From contig CBDUNM010000004.1 of NCBI GenBank assembly GCA_965368585.1, forward strand, positions 21,440 through 85,439: 64,000 bases of DNA. The letters run 5' to 3'. How positions within the stretch are numbered: position 1 is the first letter of the stretch; each line of letters begins with the position of its first letter. The translations under genes and the position numbers were made by a program. A model generated the notes under the pieces. The model searched no databases. It saw only the letters and a list, made by a program, of their open reading frames with translations, and was not told where the DNA came from. Of the stretch, positions 55,091-63,293 are shown in pieces. Source of the DNA: JARRQB01 sp965368585 (GTDB lineage Bacteria; Pseudomonadota; Gammaproteobacteria; Chromatiales; Chromatiaceae).

Positions 55091-56992
55091 CTAATCGATC
55101 GTATCGCGGCCAGTTCCTATGAGTCGTTCGATAAGTCCCAGCAATTTGTCTGACTCTACCGGTTTTTGCAGGTAACTGAATTCAATTTGCTCAGGATTGG
55201 TCTGCATCGGGAATGCGGTGTCGCCGCTTACCAGGATGGCGGGTAATTGTTGACCTACTTCGATTCTGACAAGTCTTATCGATTGAATACCGTTCTCTCC
55301 CTCGGGCAGACGGTAATCCGCAATGATGAGATCTGGATGCTTACTGCCTGCCGTCAATTGCCGCAACGCATCCGCGCCAGAGGTCGCGACAACTACACAA
55401 TAACCGCACCCCTCTAATAGGAATCGGGTTGCCTCCTGCACCGCAGGATCGTCTTCAATCAGAAGAATCGTTGCCCCCGCTGCACTGGTTTCGGATAAAT
55501 CATGCCGATCGACAACGTCCGACTGCGCGATCGCGTTGTAATCTCGCGGCACGGTAACGCTGAAGCTTGACCCGCGCCCAAGCCATGAACGCACATCGAT
55601 CCCGTGCCCGAGCAGACATCCCATGCGTTGCACTATCCCGAGTCCAAGCCCTAATCCCTTGTTCCGGTCGCGTGCGTCATTATCCAGCTGAGTGAAATCT
55701 TCGAATATATTGCGGTACTGGTCGGGTGGAATGCCTGACCCCGTGTCCCATACCTCGATTCGCAGCATGCGGCCCTGCGCTCGACACCCGACGAGCACTT
55801 TTCCCGAATTCGTGTAACGTATGGCGTTGTCGACAAAATTCCGTACGATTTGTTCCAGTAGCACTGGATCACTGACAACGGTGGCGCGCGACGGCACAAC
55901 GCGAAGCGCCAGTCCTTTTTCCGCGGCGCTTGGGCGAAACTGCACCCTGATCTTGTCGAGTAAATCTCCGACCCGAAAAGCCCGGACTTCGGGCTTGAAC
56001 GCCTGACTATCAAGTCTACTCACATCCAAAAACGTCGCGAGCATTTCACGCATGGTTTCAACGACGCTCTCAAGTGCATCGATGTATCTTCGCGCCTGGT
56101 GATCGTGCACTTTATTCGACAAGGCACCGGTCAGAAAGCCGATTGTCTGCAGCGGCTGTCGTAAGTCATGGCTAGCGGCCGACAAAAAAGTCGACTTGAT
56201 CGCGTTAGCCCGCTCCGCCGCCACCCTTGCCTCTTCCATCACTACTTCGGCATGCTTGCGATCGGTGATGTCGGTCGCCAAAACAAGTATCCCGGTCACG
56301 ACGCCTTCGGCGTCGGTAATAGGGATCTTGCTCGTTTCTATCCAGCGAACTTGATCTTTATCTACGCGTAGAGGCTCCACGATGTGGAGCTTTGGCTCGC
56401 CAGAATCAATAACCTCCTTATCGTCCTTGTAATACTGTTCGGCGTACTCCGGATAAAACAACCGTGAAGGTTGACCGGCCATGTCTTCTGGCTTTAGTCC
56501 CAACGATTCTGCGGCACTCCTGTTCGTACGGACTATCGTATTGCGGGTATCTTTGTAAAAGATGTAGGCCGGTACATTATCGAGGATGAGCTGAAGTTCG
56601 TCCCGGGCATATCGTAACTCTCGGCTCGTTTCAATTAACGCACTGTTATCATATGTAATACTCACCAACGACGTGATCGCACCCTTATCGTCAGAACAGG
56701 GAATGAAACATGAACTCAGGCATCGAGGAAAATCGCTACCAGCGGTAGCGAATTCGAACGCTGCAGCCTGACCTGCAAGGGCATGATTCAACAAGCGTTG
56801 CACTCGGTCTTTATCCGCGGGGCTGACAATCTCGATGAAGTGACGCCCCCGTACTTCATCGGGATCGGTGACGCCGATCAGCTTCAGACCGGCGGCGTTT
56901 ATCGAAACCAGACGACCTTTGACATCGATCTCAACGAAACTGACAGGGGCCGCATCAAACAAATCACGGCAAGGGCTGGAGTTGATTAGCAT
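55091..56992 (-). CDS. Hybrid histidine kinase: PAS-PAS-HK-receiver
   Basis: A 633-residue soluble sensor kinase with no membrane helix. Two PAS domains (about 8-120 and 130-245, RDELQLILDNVPAYIFYKDT) precede a coiled linker and the H-box SAASHDLRQPLQTIGFL (His near 275). The N-box is FVDNAIRYTNSGKVLVG and the G-box GLGLGLGIVQRMG. A C-terminal receiver has the phospho-acceptor in LIIADYRLPEGENG (near 558). The layout and SHDLRQPLQ box match a class of orphan kinases that act through their own receiver or a LuxR-type partner. No cognate regulator adjoins it. GAAGG precedes the ATG. Confidence 0.92.
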   Translation of the reverse strand: MLINSSPCRDLFDAAPVSFVEIDVKGRLVSINAAGLKLIGVTDPDEVRGRHFIEIVSPADKDRVQRLLNHALAGQAAAFEFATAGSDFPRCLSSCFIPCSDDKGAITSLVSITYDNSALIETSRELRYARDELQLILDNVPAYIFYKDTRNTIVRTNRSAAESLGLKPEDMAGQPSRLFYPEYAEQYYKDDKEVIDSGEPKLHIVEPLRVDKDQVRWIETSKIPITDAEGVVTGILVLATDITDRKHAEVVMEEARVAAERANAIKSTFLSAASHDLRQPLQTIGFLTGALSNKVHDHQARRYIDALESVVETMREMLATFLDVSRLDSQAFKPEVRAFRVGDLLDKIRVQFRPSAAEKGLALRVVPSRATVVSDPVLLEQIVRNFVDNAIRYTNSGKVLVGCRAQGRMLRIEVWDTGSGIPPDQYRNIFEDFTQLDNDARDRNKGLGLGLGIVQRMGCLLGHGIDVRSWLGRGSSFSVTVPRDYNAIAQSDVVDRHDLSETSAAGATILLIEDDPAVQEATRFLLEGCGYCVVVATSGADALRQLTAGSKHPDLIIADYRLPEGENGIQSIRLVRIEVGQQLPAILVSGDTAFPMQTNPEQIEFSYLQKPVESDKLLGLIERLIGTGRDTID

Positions 56993-58131
56993 TTATACCT
57001 TCGTTTTCAGCCAGCAAGAGACTATAGGCAATTTACCAAGATCGCATACAATTCTTTCATTATTATCGTTTTCTCAGGAGCCGTTTCCATGACTGACGAA
57101 ATCCTTCCCCATCGCCTTTACTAATCCATCATATAAATCATTTACAGCAACGAATTCCAAAGACTTTGGCTATGCGTTTGGCATCACTCCGCCCGAATAT
57201 TCATAAGACGCAGCCATGACCAGCGTCATCGACCACGCACACACGGGGATAGCCGCGCGGATTCTTCGAATTCAAGCTGAACCGATCGTTACCGGCCCTC
57301 ATTACCGAATAATCGATTGCTGATATTTTTATAGGCTGCCAGCTTTTCGATTGAATTGCAGCATAACTGGCCGATGGTCGGAGTCGCTATCCGGGACCTC
57401 GATTCCCTGTGCGACGTTTGGCGTATCCAACTTTATTTGTGCGAATTTACATCCCGTCACGATGCGCCGATACCGAAGGGTCGGCGGGCCTTTCAGAGCG
57501 CGCTTTCGGCTCGAGCGCGACTTTCTGACCATGCAGTATGTTCTCACGATTTTTTACCGAAGCGGAAATCGTATCGCATTCGAGCCAGACGTCCTAATCG
57601 CCGTCGGCACACACTCGCCACTTGGCTATAAGCTGTTAATTTAAATGACGAATACTCCGATAACCCCGTAATCTGCCTCCTGCACCGCCTATTGCACTCC
57701 GGAATTCGCGAATGACGTTGTGCCGGGCAACGCACCTGGGGTGGTCGGCCGACAAATCCGCCTGGTGCCGATTTGAACCGTGCGCAGCATTGGGCCCGGA
57801 AAAGCGGAGGGCAGGAGGCCCGGAATCAAGAATTTGGCCCCAACTCGATGGTCCGGCTGCAAAGCCCAGCGAGGCCTGAGCCCGAACAGGGCGACGTGTC
57901 GTACGAGCGGCTTGCCCCCATAACGAGCGCGGGCGTGCCGGAAATAAACTGGCCGACGTGCAGATTGAATGAGCACGGCCTGTCGCCGTCATTGGCAGGG
58001 GCTGCGGCATATGTTCAAGCACCCGGTCAGAATTTTCTCCACACGCGGAATGCGCTATGGTTGATGCAGAGGCGGGAAGCTTTTCTTGCCTGAATTTATC
58101 GCGCGTTGACACGACCAGGTTCCAAACACGC
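56993..58131. other. Long gene-poor stretch before the NAD-related cluster
   Basis: About 1.1 kb between divergent genes. Apart from a possible nuclease remnant at 57329-57547, frames on either strand resemble nothing and overlap one another. It separates the kinase from the TIR/macro cluster and would hold the cluster's promoter. This is a likely boundary of inserted DNA. Confidence 0.4.
57329..57547 (-). pseudogene. Possible endonuclease/exonuclease/phosphatase C-terminal remnant
   Basis: The frame ends in NVAQGIEVPDSDSDHRPVML followed by QFN. The SDHRPV segment is the C-terminal His motif of endonuclease/exonuclease/phosphatase-family enzymes. The preceding residues do not fit well, and no upstream part of the gene is recognisable. 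If real, it is only the tail of a lost gene. Confidence 0.35.
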
Positions 58132-59352
58132 ATGAAGCAACGGTCTTGCTTTGTCATCAGTCCTATCGGTCAGCCGGATTCTCCGGAGCGCAAGGCCGCG
58201 GACGGTGTGTTCCGCTTTATCATCGAACCCGCGATGCGCGATTTCGATGTTCACACTCAACGGTCTGACCACATGGCCGAACCGGGGAACATTTCTGAAC
58301 AGATGTTTCGCGAGATTCTTCAGGCCGATCTGTGTATCGCCGTGGTGTCGGGTCATAATCCCAATGTGTTCTATGAACTTGCCGTCGCTCAGGCTGCGGG
58401 CTGCCCGGTGATTGTGCTGGCTGAAGAAGGCAGCAACCTGCCTTTCGACATCAAGGACCTGCGCACTATTTACTACGATCTCTGGTCGCACTACTTCTTC
58501 GACGGACGGTATGCCGAAGAGGTGCGCAACTTCGTGGCGCATGTCGCGAACAACGACTGGCGGACGGCAAGTCTTTTTCAGCTCTATCCGTTCGGCCCCA
58601 GACTTTACACGGCCAGTGATCTCGAGGACGAAATCCGCCGCCGCGTAGAAACCGGACGTCGGCAATCGTTGCCGTCGGGGCGGGATCGGAGTTTCCTCGT
58701 GGCGGGTAATCCAAATGCCCGCATCGAGATCCTGTGCGGCAGCATTGAGAATCTGTCCGATATCGACGTGGTCGTTTCTTCTGAGAACACGGACCTGCAG
58801 ATGGCCCGTTACTACGATACGTCCATGTCAGGACTGTTGCGTTATCTCGACGCGACCAAGGGCATGGACGGCCACGTCAGAGACGACAATCTCAACACGA
58901 CCCTGCTGAGAACGATAACCGAAGAGCAAGTCAAGCTTCCAGTGGGCGCAGGCGCCGTGATTCCTTCGCCAACCACGGAACTGGCCAAGCGCGGAATCCG
59001 TTTCGTGTTCCATCTTGCGTCTGTCAAAGGCACGCCCGGGGAGGGATACCATTCGGTGCTGGACCGGCTCGACCGGGCCGTGGCCAACGCCTATGAGCGG
59101 TTCGGCGAACTGTCCGCAGAGCACCGTCTGAGCAGCATGCTGTTTCCGGTGCTCGGCGCAGGGACCGCCAAACGCGATCCCGAGGAAGCGACACATGCCC
59201 TGCTGGAGGCCGTGCATACGCAAATGCGTCGGCACCCGGAATGCAAGGTCACCTATCTGCTTGCATTGACGGCGTCGCACCGGGATGGTCTCCGCAAGGC
59301 CGCCGATGCGCTGGGGTTGGCGGAAGCCGAACCGGCCCACGAGACGCCGTGA
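58132..59352 (+). CDS. TIR/deoxyribosyltransferase-like domain fused to a macro domain
   Basis: A 406-residue cytoplasmic protein. Residues 1-150: CFVISPIGQPDSPERKAADG, MFREILQADLCIAVVSGHNP and NVFYELAVAQAAGCPVIVLA. This is the pattern of nucleoside deoxyribosyltransferase/TIR-superfamily (DRHyd-like) folds, with probable catalytic Glu82 in FYE. Residues about 198-395 read IEILCGSIENLSDIDVVVSS ENTDLQ, then a long insert and FPVLGAGTAKRDPEEATHAL, matching macro domains that bind ADP-ribose. So one part may cleave NAD+ or a nucleotide and the other bind the product. First gene of the cluster; the next starts at its stop codon. ATG chosen at 58132 because the family motif begins 4 residues later; 25 upstream codons are unlike the family. 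Confidence 0.75.
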   Translation: MKQRSCFVISPIGQPDSPERKAADGVFRFIIEPAMRDFDVHTQRSDHMAEPGNISEQMFREILQADLCIAVVSGHNPNVFYELAVAQAAGCPVIVLAEEGSNLPFDIKDLRTIYYDLWSHYFFDGRYAEEVRNFVAHVANNDWRTASLFQLYPFGPRLYTASDLEDEIRRRVETGRRQSLPSGRDRSFLVAGNPNARIEILCGSIENLSDIDVVVSSENTDLQMARYYDTSMSGLLRYLDATKGMDGHVRDDNLNTTLLRTITEEQVKLPVGAGAVIPSPTTELAKRGIRFVFHLASVKGTPGEGYHSVLDRLDRAVANAYERFGELSAEHRLSSMLFPVLGAGTAKRDPEEATHALLEAVHTQMRRHPECKVTYLLALTASHRDGLRKAADALGLAEAEPAHETP

Positions 59353-59354
59353 CA

Positions 59355-60290
59355 ATGCACCGGCCGCAGCGACTCAATCTCGCCCTGGCACGCGGCTGTT
59401 TCGTCAGGTGTCGCGGTTGTTATACCTTCTTCGGCAATGCCGAGCCGGACCTGGGTGCGTTTACCGCGTCGGTGAGGCGTTTCGTGGCACTTGGAGTTGA
59501 CCGTGTCACCCTGTCCGGCGGAGACCCCCTCACCTTGCGCGGCCTGCCGGAGTTTCTTGAGGAACTGAGAGGCGCGGGCGTCACATCGATCAAACTAGAC
59601 ACGGTAGGCACCAGTCTAATCACGGGCCGTGATCCCGTGCGTGCCGGTCCGCGTTCGCGCCAACGGCTGCTGTCGCTGGTGGACATGCTGGGGCTGCCTC
59701 TGGACGGCTGGTCCAACCAGACGGTGACCTTGTTCCGCAAGGGGCGCGCGGAGCTGTTCGATGAAACGACCGCCTTGCTCGACGCCCTGGACGAGGCGGC
59801 CGGGCCGACAGCGGTGGTCATCAACACCTTGGTTCATCGCCTCAATATCAAAGGACTATCGCGGATCATGGCCGTCGTGGCCTCACACCCCTGCGTGAAC
59901 GACTGGAGTATTTTTCAGTACACGCCGACCGACCAGGCGGCGGATGGGTCAAACCGGGAAATGGCGATTACGGATCACGCCTTCGTCGAGGCTTGCGAGG
60001 CAATACGCGAGCGGCTGCAGGTCGCCGCGACGGATGGACGAACAATGCCGCGGGTGCAGTTCCGCAGCCTCGCGTCACGCTTTGGCGATTACCTGCTAAT
60101 CAATAGCGACGGGGAAGCGTGGTTGCCCGACGAACACGGGCAAACAGTCGCGCTGGGCGTGATTTTCGGGCGCGAAAGCGAAGTGCTCGACAACTGGGCG
60201 TCGGCGGTGCGGCAGTTGGTACGATTGAAGAAATCGCTGCCCGGCTGGGTGCCCTCGAGGCAACCGGCCCGGGTGGAGATGGAGCGTTGA
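59355..60290 (+). CDS. Radical SAM enzyme of unknown specificity
   Basis: A 311-residue radical SAM protein with the cluster motif C15-x3-C19-x2-C22 (RGCFVRCRGC), VTLSGGDPLTLRGLPEFLEE (GGDP SAM motif) and SIKLDTVGTSLITG. The C-terminal part has no obvious SPASM cysteine set, so auxiliary clusters are doubtful. DGEAWLPDEHG near the end recalls activating or peptide-modifying radical SAM enzymes. Its ATG lies 2 bases after the preceding stop, and the following gene starts directly at its stop, so it is translationally coupled to the TIR/macro and TIR/FGE genes. The substrate could be a peptide, a nucleotide or a sugar. Confidence 0.85.
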   Translation: MHRPQRLNLALARGCFVRCRGCYTFFGNAEPDLGAFTASVRRFVALGVDRVTLSGGDPLTLRGLPEFLEELRGAGVTSIKLDTVGTSLITGRDPVRAGPRSRQRLLSLVDMLGLPLDGWSNQTVTLFRKGRAELFDETTALLDALDEAAGPTAVVINTLVHRLNIKGLSRIMAVVASHPCVNDWSIFQYTPTDQAADGSNREMAITDHAFVEACEAIRERLQVAATDGRTMPRVQFRSLASRFGDYLLINSDGEAWLPDEHGQTVALGVIFGRESEVLDNWASAVRQLVRLKKSLPGWVPSRQPARVEMER

Positions 60291-61379
60291 ATGCTCTTCC
60301 TGAGTTACGCGCGGGAGGACTATCTGATGGCCGAGCAGTTGCAAGCCCAACTCACGCAGCAGGGTATCGCCTGTTTCAAGGATCCCGTCCTGCCCAGCAG
60401 CGCCTGTTTCTGGCGGGAGGAAGTGCGTGAGCAATTGCTGCAATGTTCCGCGATGATCGCCCTGGAGTCACCATGGGCTGAGGCGTCGCCCTGGGTCGAC
60501 GAAGAGCGGCGCGCGTTTTCCGGGCCGATACTGTCGGTGCCGGCAGGTGGAATGGCCGCAACTCGGCCCGGCGGCGGCTCAACACCCGTCACGCGCCGGG
60601 AACTGTTCCACTGCATTCAGCAGATGGGGCTGGCAAGGCCCACCTCGGCAGCAAGCGAATCTTTGCCGAAGATTGATGAAGACAGCGCGCGTAGGCAAAG
60701 GGCGGAAACGGTTCGCGAATCCATCCGTTGGCTGGATTCGTTCCGCTTGGAATTCGGTCGTCGGCGCGCGTCGCTGGTCTGGGACGGGAATGACTTCGTA
60801 AACTCCAGAGACGAATCCCGCATGCGCGCAGTACCAGCCTGTGCCGACACCTACCTGGGTACGTCCCCCGTTTCGAATATGCAATACGCCACATTCCTGG
60901 GCGTCACCGACCTGCCGGAACCACCGACCTGGACGCGTGCAGCTTATCGCTGTCCCGATGCCCCGGTTACCGGCGTCACCTGGTTCGAGGCCAGCGCCTA
61001 CGCGGCTTGGGCAGGTGGCTCATTGCCGACCGAGGCGGAGTGGGAAAGTGCCGCCAAGGGCGGCGTCGATGCAGTGGCGTATGCTACCGCGAATGGCGAA
61101 ATTGAGTGGTGGCTGGCGTGGTTTGAGCGGCCGTTTGCTGCGGCCGAGCCGCGGCCCGCACGCGATTTCTCAGCCAACGCCGCCGGCTTTTTCGGGCTCA
61201 GCGGCAATACCTGGGACTGGACAGGTGCAGCATGGAATCAACATCGGGTCATTAAGGGCGGCGGCTGCATGGACGCGGCACGATTTTGCCGGATCGCTGC
61301 TCGATACCGCAACGCACCGGTGGATCGCGACAGTTGCGTCGGGTTTCGTATCAGGGTCGTACGACCAAAAATGTCTTGA
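60291..61379 (+). CDS. TIR domain fused to formylglycine-generating-enzyme-fold domain
   Basis: A 362-residue protein. Residues 1-80 form a TIR domain (LFLSYAREDYLMAEQLQAQL, LLQCSAMIALESPWAEASPW), with candidate catalytic Glu71 or Glu72. Residues about 180-360 form an FGE/SUMF (C-type-lectin-like) domain: GTSPVSNMQYATFLGVTDLP, VTGVTWFEASAYAAWAGGSL, PTEAEWESAAKGG, GLSGNTWDWTGAAW and GGGCMDAARFCRIAARYR. TIR domains hydrolyse NAD+ or make ADP-ribose signals; FGE folds either modify proteins or bind ligands, and TIR-FGE fusions occur in bacterial conflict loci. It starts on the stop of the radical SAM gene (TGA-ATG). Confidence 0.85.
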   Translation: MLFLSYAREDYLMAEQLQAQLTQQGIACFKDPVLPSSACFWREEVREQLLQCSAMIALESPWAEASPWVDEERRAFSGPILSVPAGGMAATRPGGGSTPVTRRELFHCIQQMGLARPTSAASESLPKIDEDSARRQRAETVRESIRWLDSFRLEFGRRRASLVWDGNDFVNSRDESRMRAVPACADTYLGTSPVSNMQYATFLGVTDLPEPPTWTRAAYRCPDAPVTGVTWFEASAYAAWAGGSLPTEAEWESAAKGGVDAVAYATANGEIEWWLAWFERPFAAAEPRPARDFSANAAGFFGLSGNTWDWTGAAWNQHRVIKGGGCMDAARFCRIAARYRNAPVDRDSCVGFRIRVVRPKMS

Positions 61380-61393
61380 GAGGGGCAAACAAC

Positions 61394-61654
61394 ATGAGCA
61401 TTGCGAGTGAAATTCTGCAGTCAACCGCGCATCTGCCTGACCAAGAAAAGGCTGCGGCCCTGGCTCATGCGGTCTACATCCAGACCGCTCACGCGATGGG
61501 GTCCGATTGGTCTCTCCGGGTGCCCGACGCCTGGGAAAACCTGGACGATGCGGCGCGCGCGTTCAATCTCGCTTCGGTCGAAATGTGGGCCGAAATGCCC
61601 GAGGTATTGGAAGCGTGGGTGGCCGCCATCAAGGGCAGCCGCAAACAGACCTGA
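61394..61654 (+). CDS. 86-residue protein of unknown function
   Basis: Starts at an ATG 8 bases after GAGAGGGG, 14 bases behind the TIR-FGE gene. It is helical and acidic, with four tryptophans (DWSL, DAWE, MWAE, EAWVA) and no cysteine. It has no signal peptide. Possible roles are a partner of a neighbouring protein, an inhibitor, or a substrate of the radical SAM enzyme. I do not recognise the family. The NUDIX gene follows 14 bases later. Confidence 0.7.
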   Translation: MSIASEILQSTAHLPDQEKAAALAHAVYIQTAHAMGSDWSLRVPDAWENLDDAARAFNLASVEMWAEMPEVLEAWVAAIKGSRKQT

Positions 61655-61668
61655 GGTCGGCGCAACCG

Positions 61669-62259
61669 ATGTCCAAACGCGTGGATCTTCTTGCTGTCGA
61701 GGTACTTGCCGAAGAGAGCGGCTTCCGCCTGGAGCGGGCGCGTTTCCGGTACGAGCGATACGACGGCGCGATGAGCGGCGAGATCATCCGTCTCAATTTC
61801 GAACGTGGTGACAGCGTGGCAGGCATCGTGCATCTCCTCGAGATGGACGCTGTCGTGCTGGTCGAGCAGTTTCGTTACCCGGCGTGCCGCAAGGGCCACG
61901 GCTGGGTACTGGAGATCCCCGCAGGCATGGTGACGGAACAATCGGGGGAGGACTCGGTTACCGCGCTGCAGCGCGAGATCCTGGAAGAGATCGGTTTCAG
62001 CGTACAGAACCCGGAGTTGATCGGGTCTTTCTATCCCAGCGTCGGTGCTTCATCCGAACGGGTGCATCTCTACTACATCCCGGTCACGGGCGATCAACGC
62101 GTCACGGCCGGCGGAGGATGCAGCGAGGCCGGTGAAGATATTCGTCGTATCGAGCTGCCGCTCGACGAAGCGTTGAGGCGTCTGGACGACGGTGAGATCG
62201 TCGATGCGAAAACGATCATCGGATTGCAATGGCTGCGCAGCAGACAGCAACAATCCTAG
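61669..62259 (+). CDS. NUDIX hydrolase, ADP-ribose pyrophosphatase type
   Basis: A 196-residue NUDIX enzyme: VVLVEQFRYPACRKGHGWVL followed by EIPAGMV, then the Nudix box with Glu94 and R102/E103 in QREILEEIGF (101-110), and the downstream YPSVGASSERVHLYYIPV. The VEQFRYP..GW.LEIPAG pattern is that of ADP-ribose pyrophosphatases, which split ADP-ribose to AMP and ribose 5-phosphate. In this cluster it could clear ADP-ribose made by TIR domains. The ATG at 61669 has a weak site; it sits 14 bases after the 86-residue protein gene. Confidence 0.9.
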   Translation: MSKRVDLLAVEVLAEESGFRLERARFRYERYDGAMSGEIIRLNFERGDSVAGIVHLLEMDAVVLVEQFRYPACRKGHGWVLEIPAGMVTEQSGEDSVTALQREILEEIGFSVQNPELIGSFYPSVGASSERVHLYYIPVTGDQRVTAGGGCSEAGEDIRRIELPLDEALRRLDDGEIVDAKTIIGLQWLRSRQQQS

Positions 62260-62384
62260 GGACCAATTCCTCTCGGCGATGAGCGTCCGAGCAACGGCAT
62301 ATCGGCCAGCGGGCGGGCCTCCTACATCCGAATCACGGGTGCATATTATCTTCATGTCAGGGTACGTTTGACAGGAGGGGGACA

Positions 62385-63185
62385 TTGAGCGGTAGCACTC
62401 CTGCGCTCGGTCGGCTTGATATTGAGAAGTTCAAGCTTCGTCTTGCCGATGCCGATTGCTCTAACGCCAAACGGCTGGCCTTTCTGGCGTTGTCGGGTGC
62501 ATTGAATCCTGTGCACACACAGCATATACGCGCTCTTCAAATCGTACGGACGGAATTCGAGCGTCTCGGCTGGACAGTGGTCGGCGGCTTTCTCGCACCT
62601 TCCGACGACCACTATGTAAAGTCGAAAACTGATAAAAGTGCGTGGTCTATAACGCAGAGAATCAAGTTGTGTGAAGCGGCAACACGCGAATCGGATTGGG
62701 TCGATGTTTGCCCGTGGGGCGAGTTCAGCAGCAACAAGGTACGAATCGGGCTTCGCGACTACTTGGAGCACAACTGTACCGCTCTCCTGGCGGGACGCTC
62801 CTTGACGGGAATAGAGATCATGGGTTCGGATACCGCCATGCGTATCCTCGATAAGACCCACCAGGAATGGAGCGTATGGCGCAAGGAAGAAAAAGGCAGA
62901 CGCGAAGCTTGGTTTCCGGGCAGAGTCATCGGCTGTTTAATCCGCCCGGGCCCGAACAGCGGTGCGGAGACGCAACACCTCCGTAAGAATACGGCACCCT
63001 GGGCAGCGCACCTTGGCGTACAGCTCTTACTGATCGATACCACGCAGTTACGACGTCCGCTCGAGGCCGTCAGCTCGAAAGATATCCGCGCATTCGTCGT
63101 GAAGCGCGACTGGGATGGGTTGCGTGCCAGGGGCTGGTTGCCACCGGAGGTGCTGCGCGTGCTCGAGACGTGGCCAGAGCAATAA
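62385..63185 (+). CDS. NMN adenylyltransferase-like nucleotidyltransferase
   Basis: A 266-residue protein of the nucleotidyltransferase alpha/beta phosphodiesterase superfamily. It has SGALNPVHTQHIRALQIVRT, where NPVHxxH (41-47) is the ATP-binding box, and GGFLAPSDDHYVKSKTD. ITQRIKLCEAATRESDWVDV follows, and the end has VSSKDIRAF, an (S/T)SSxxR-like motif. This is the layout of eukaryotic-type NMN adenylyltransferases more than of bacterial NadD, so it probably joins NMN with ATP to give NAD+. It starts with TTG after AGGAGGGGGACA, 125 bases behind the NUDIX gene. It fits NAD+ replenishment in the cluster. Confidence 0.8.
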   Translation: MSGSTPALGRLDIEKFKLRLADADCSNAKRLAFLALSGALNPVHTQHIRALQIVRTEFERLGWTVVGGFLAPSDDHYVKSKTDKSAWSITQRIKLCEAATRESDWVDVCPWGEFSSNKVRIGLRDYLEHNCTALLAGRSLTGIEIMGSDTAMRILDKTHQEWSVWRKEEKGRREAWFPGRVIGCLIRPGPNSGAETQHLRKNTAPWAAHLGVQLLLIDTTQLRRPLEAVSSKDIRAFVVKRDWDGLRARGWLPPEVLRVLETWPEQ

Positions 63186-63293
63186 CGGCGGCGTTATCCT
63201 CAACACGACAGCGCACCCGCGCAGGGTCCTACGCGGTCGCCGTAAACGAAGCGAGGCTGTCGAATTCGAATGTGAAACGCGAAAGGAAAACCG

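Noticed and set aside
57636..58157. Long minus-strand frame and overlapping + frames before the TIR/macro gene
   Set aside because: Low-information translations, no family resemblance; the minus frame runs into the start of the real + strand gene.
61394..61654. The 86-residue protein as an antitoxin or RiPP precursor
   Set aside because: No toxin partner, no leader/core pattern and no cysteine; kept only as a protein of unknown function.
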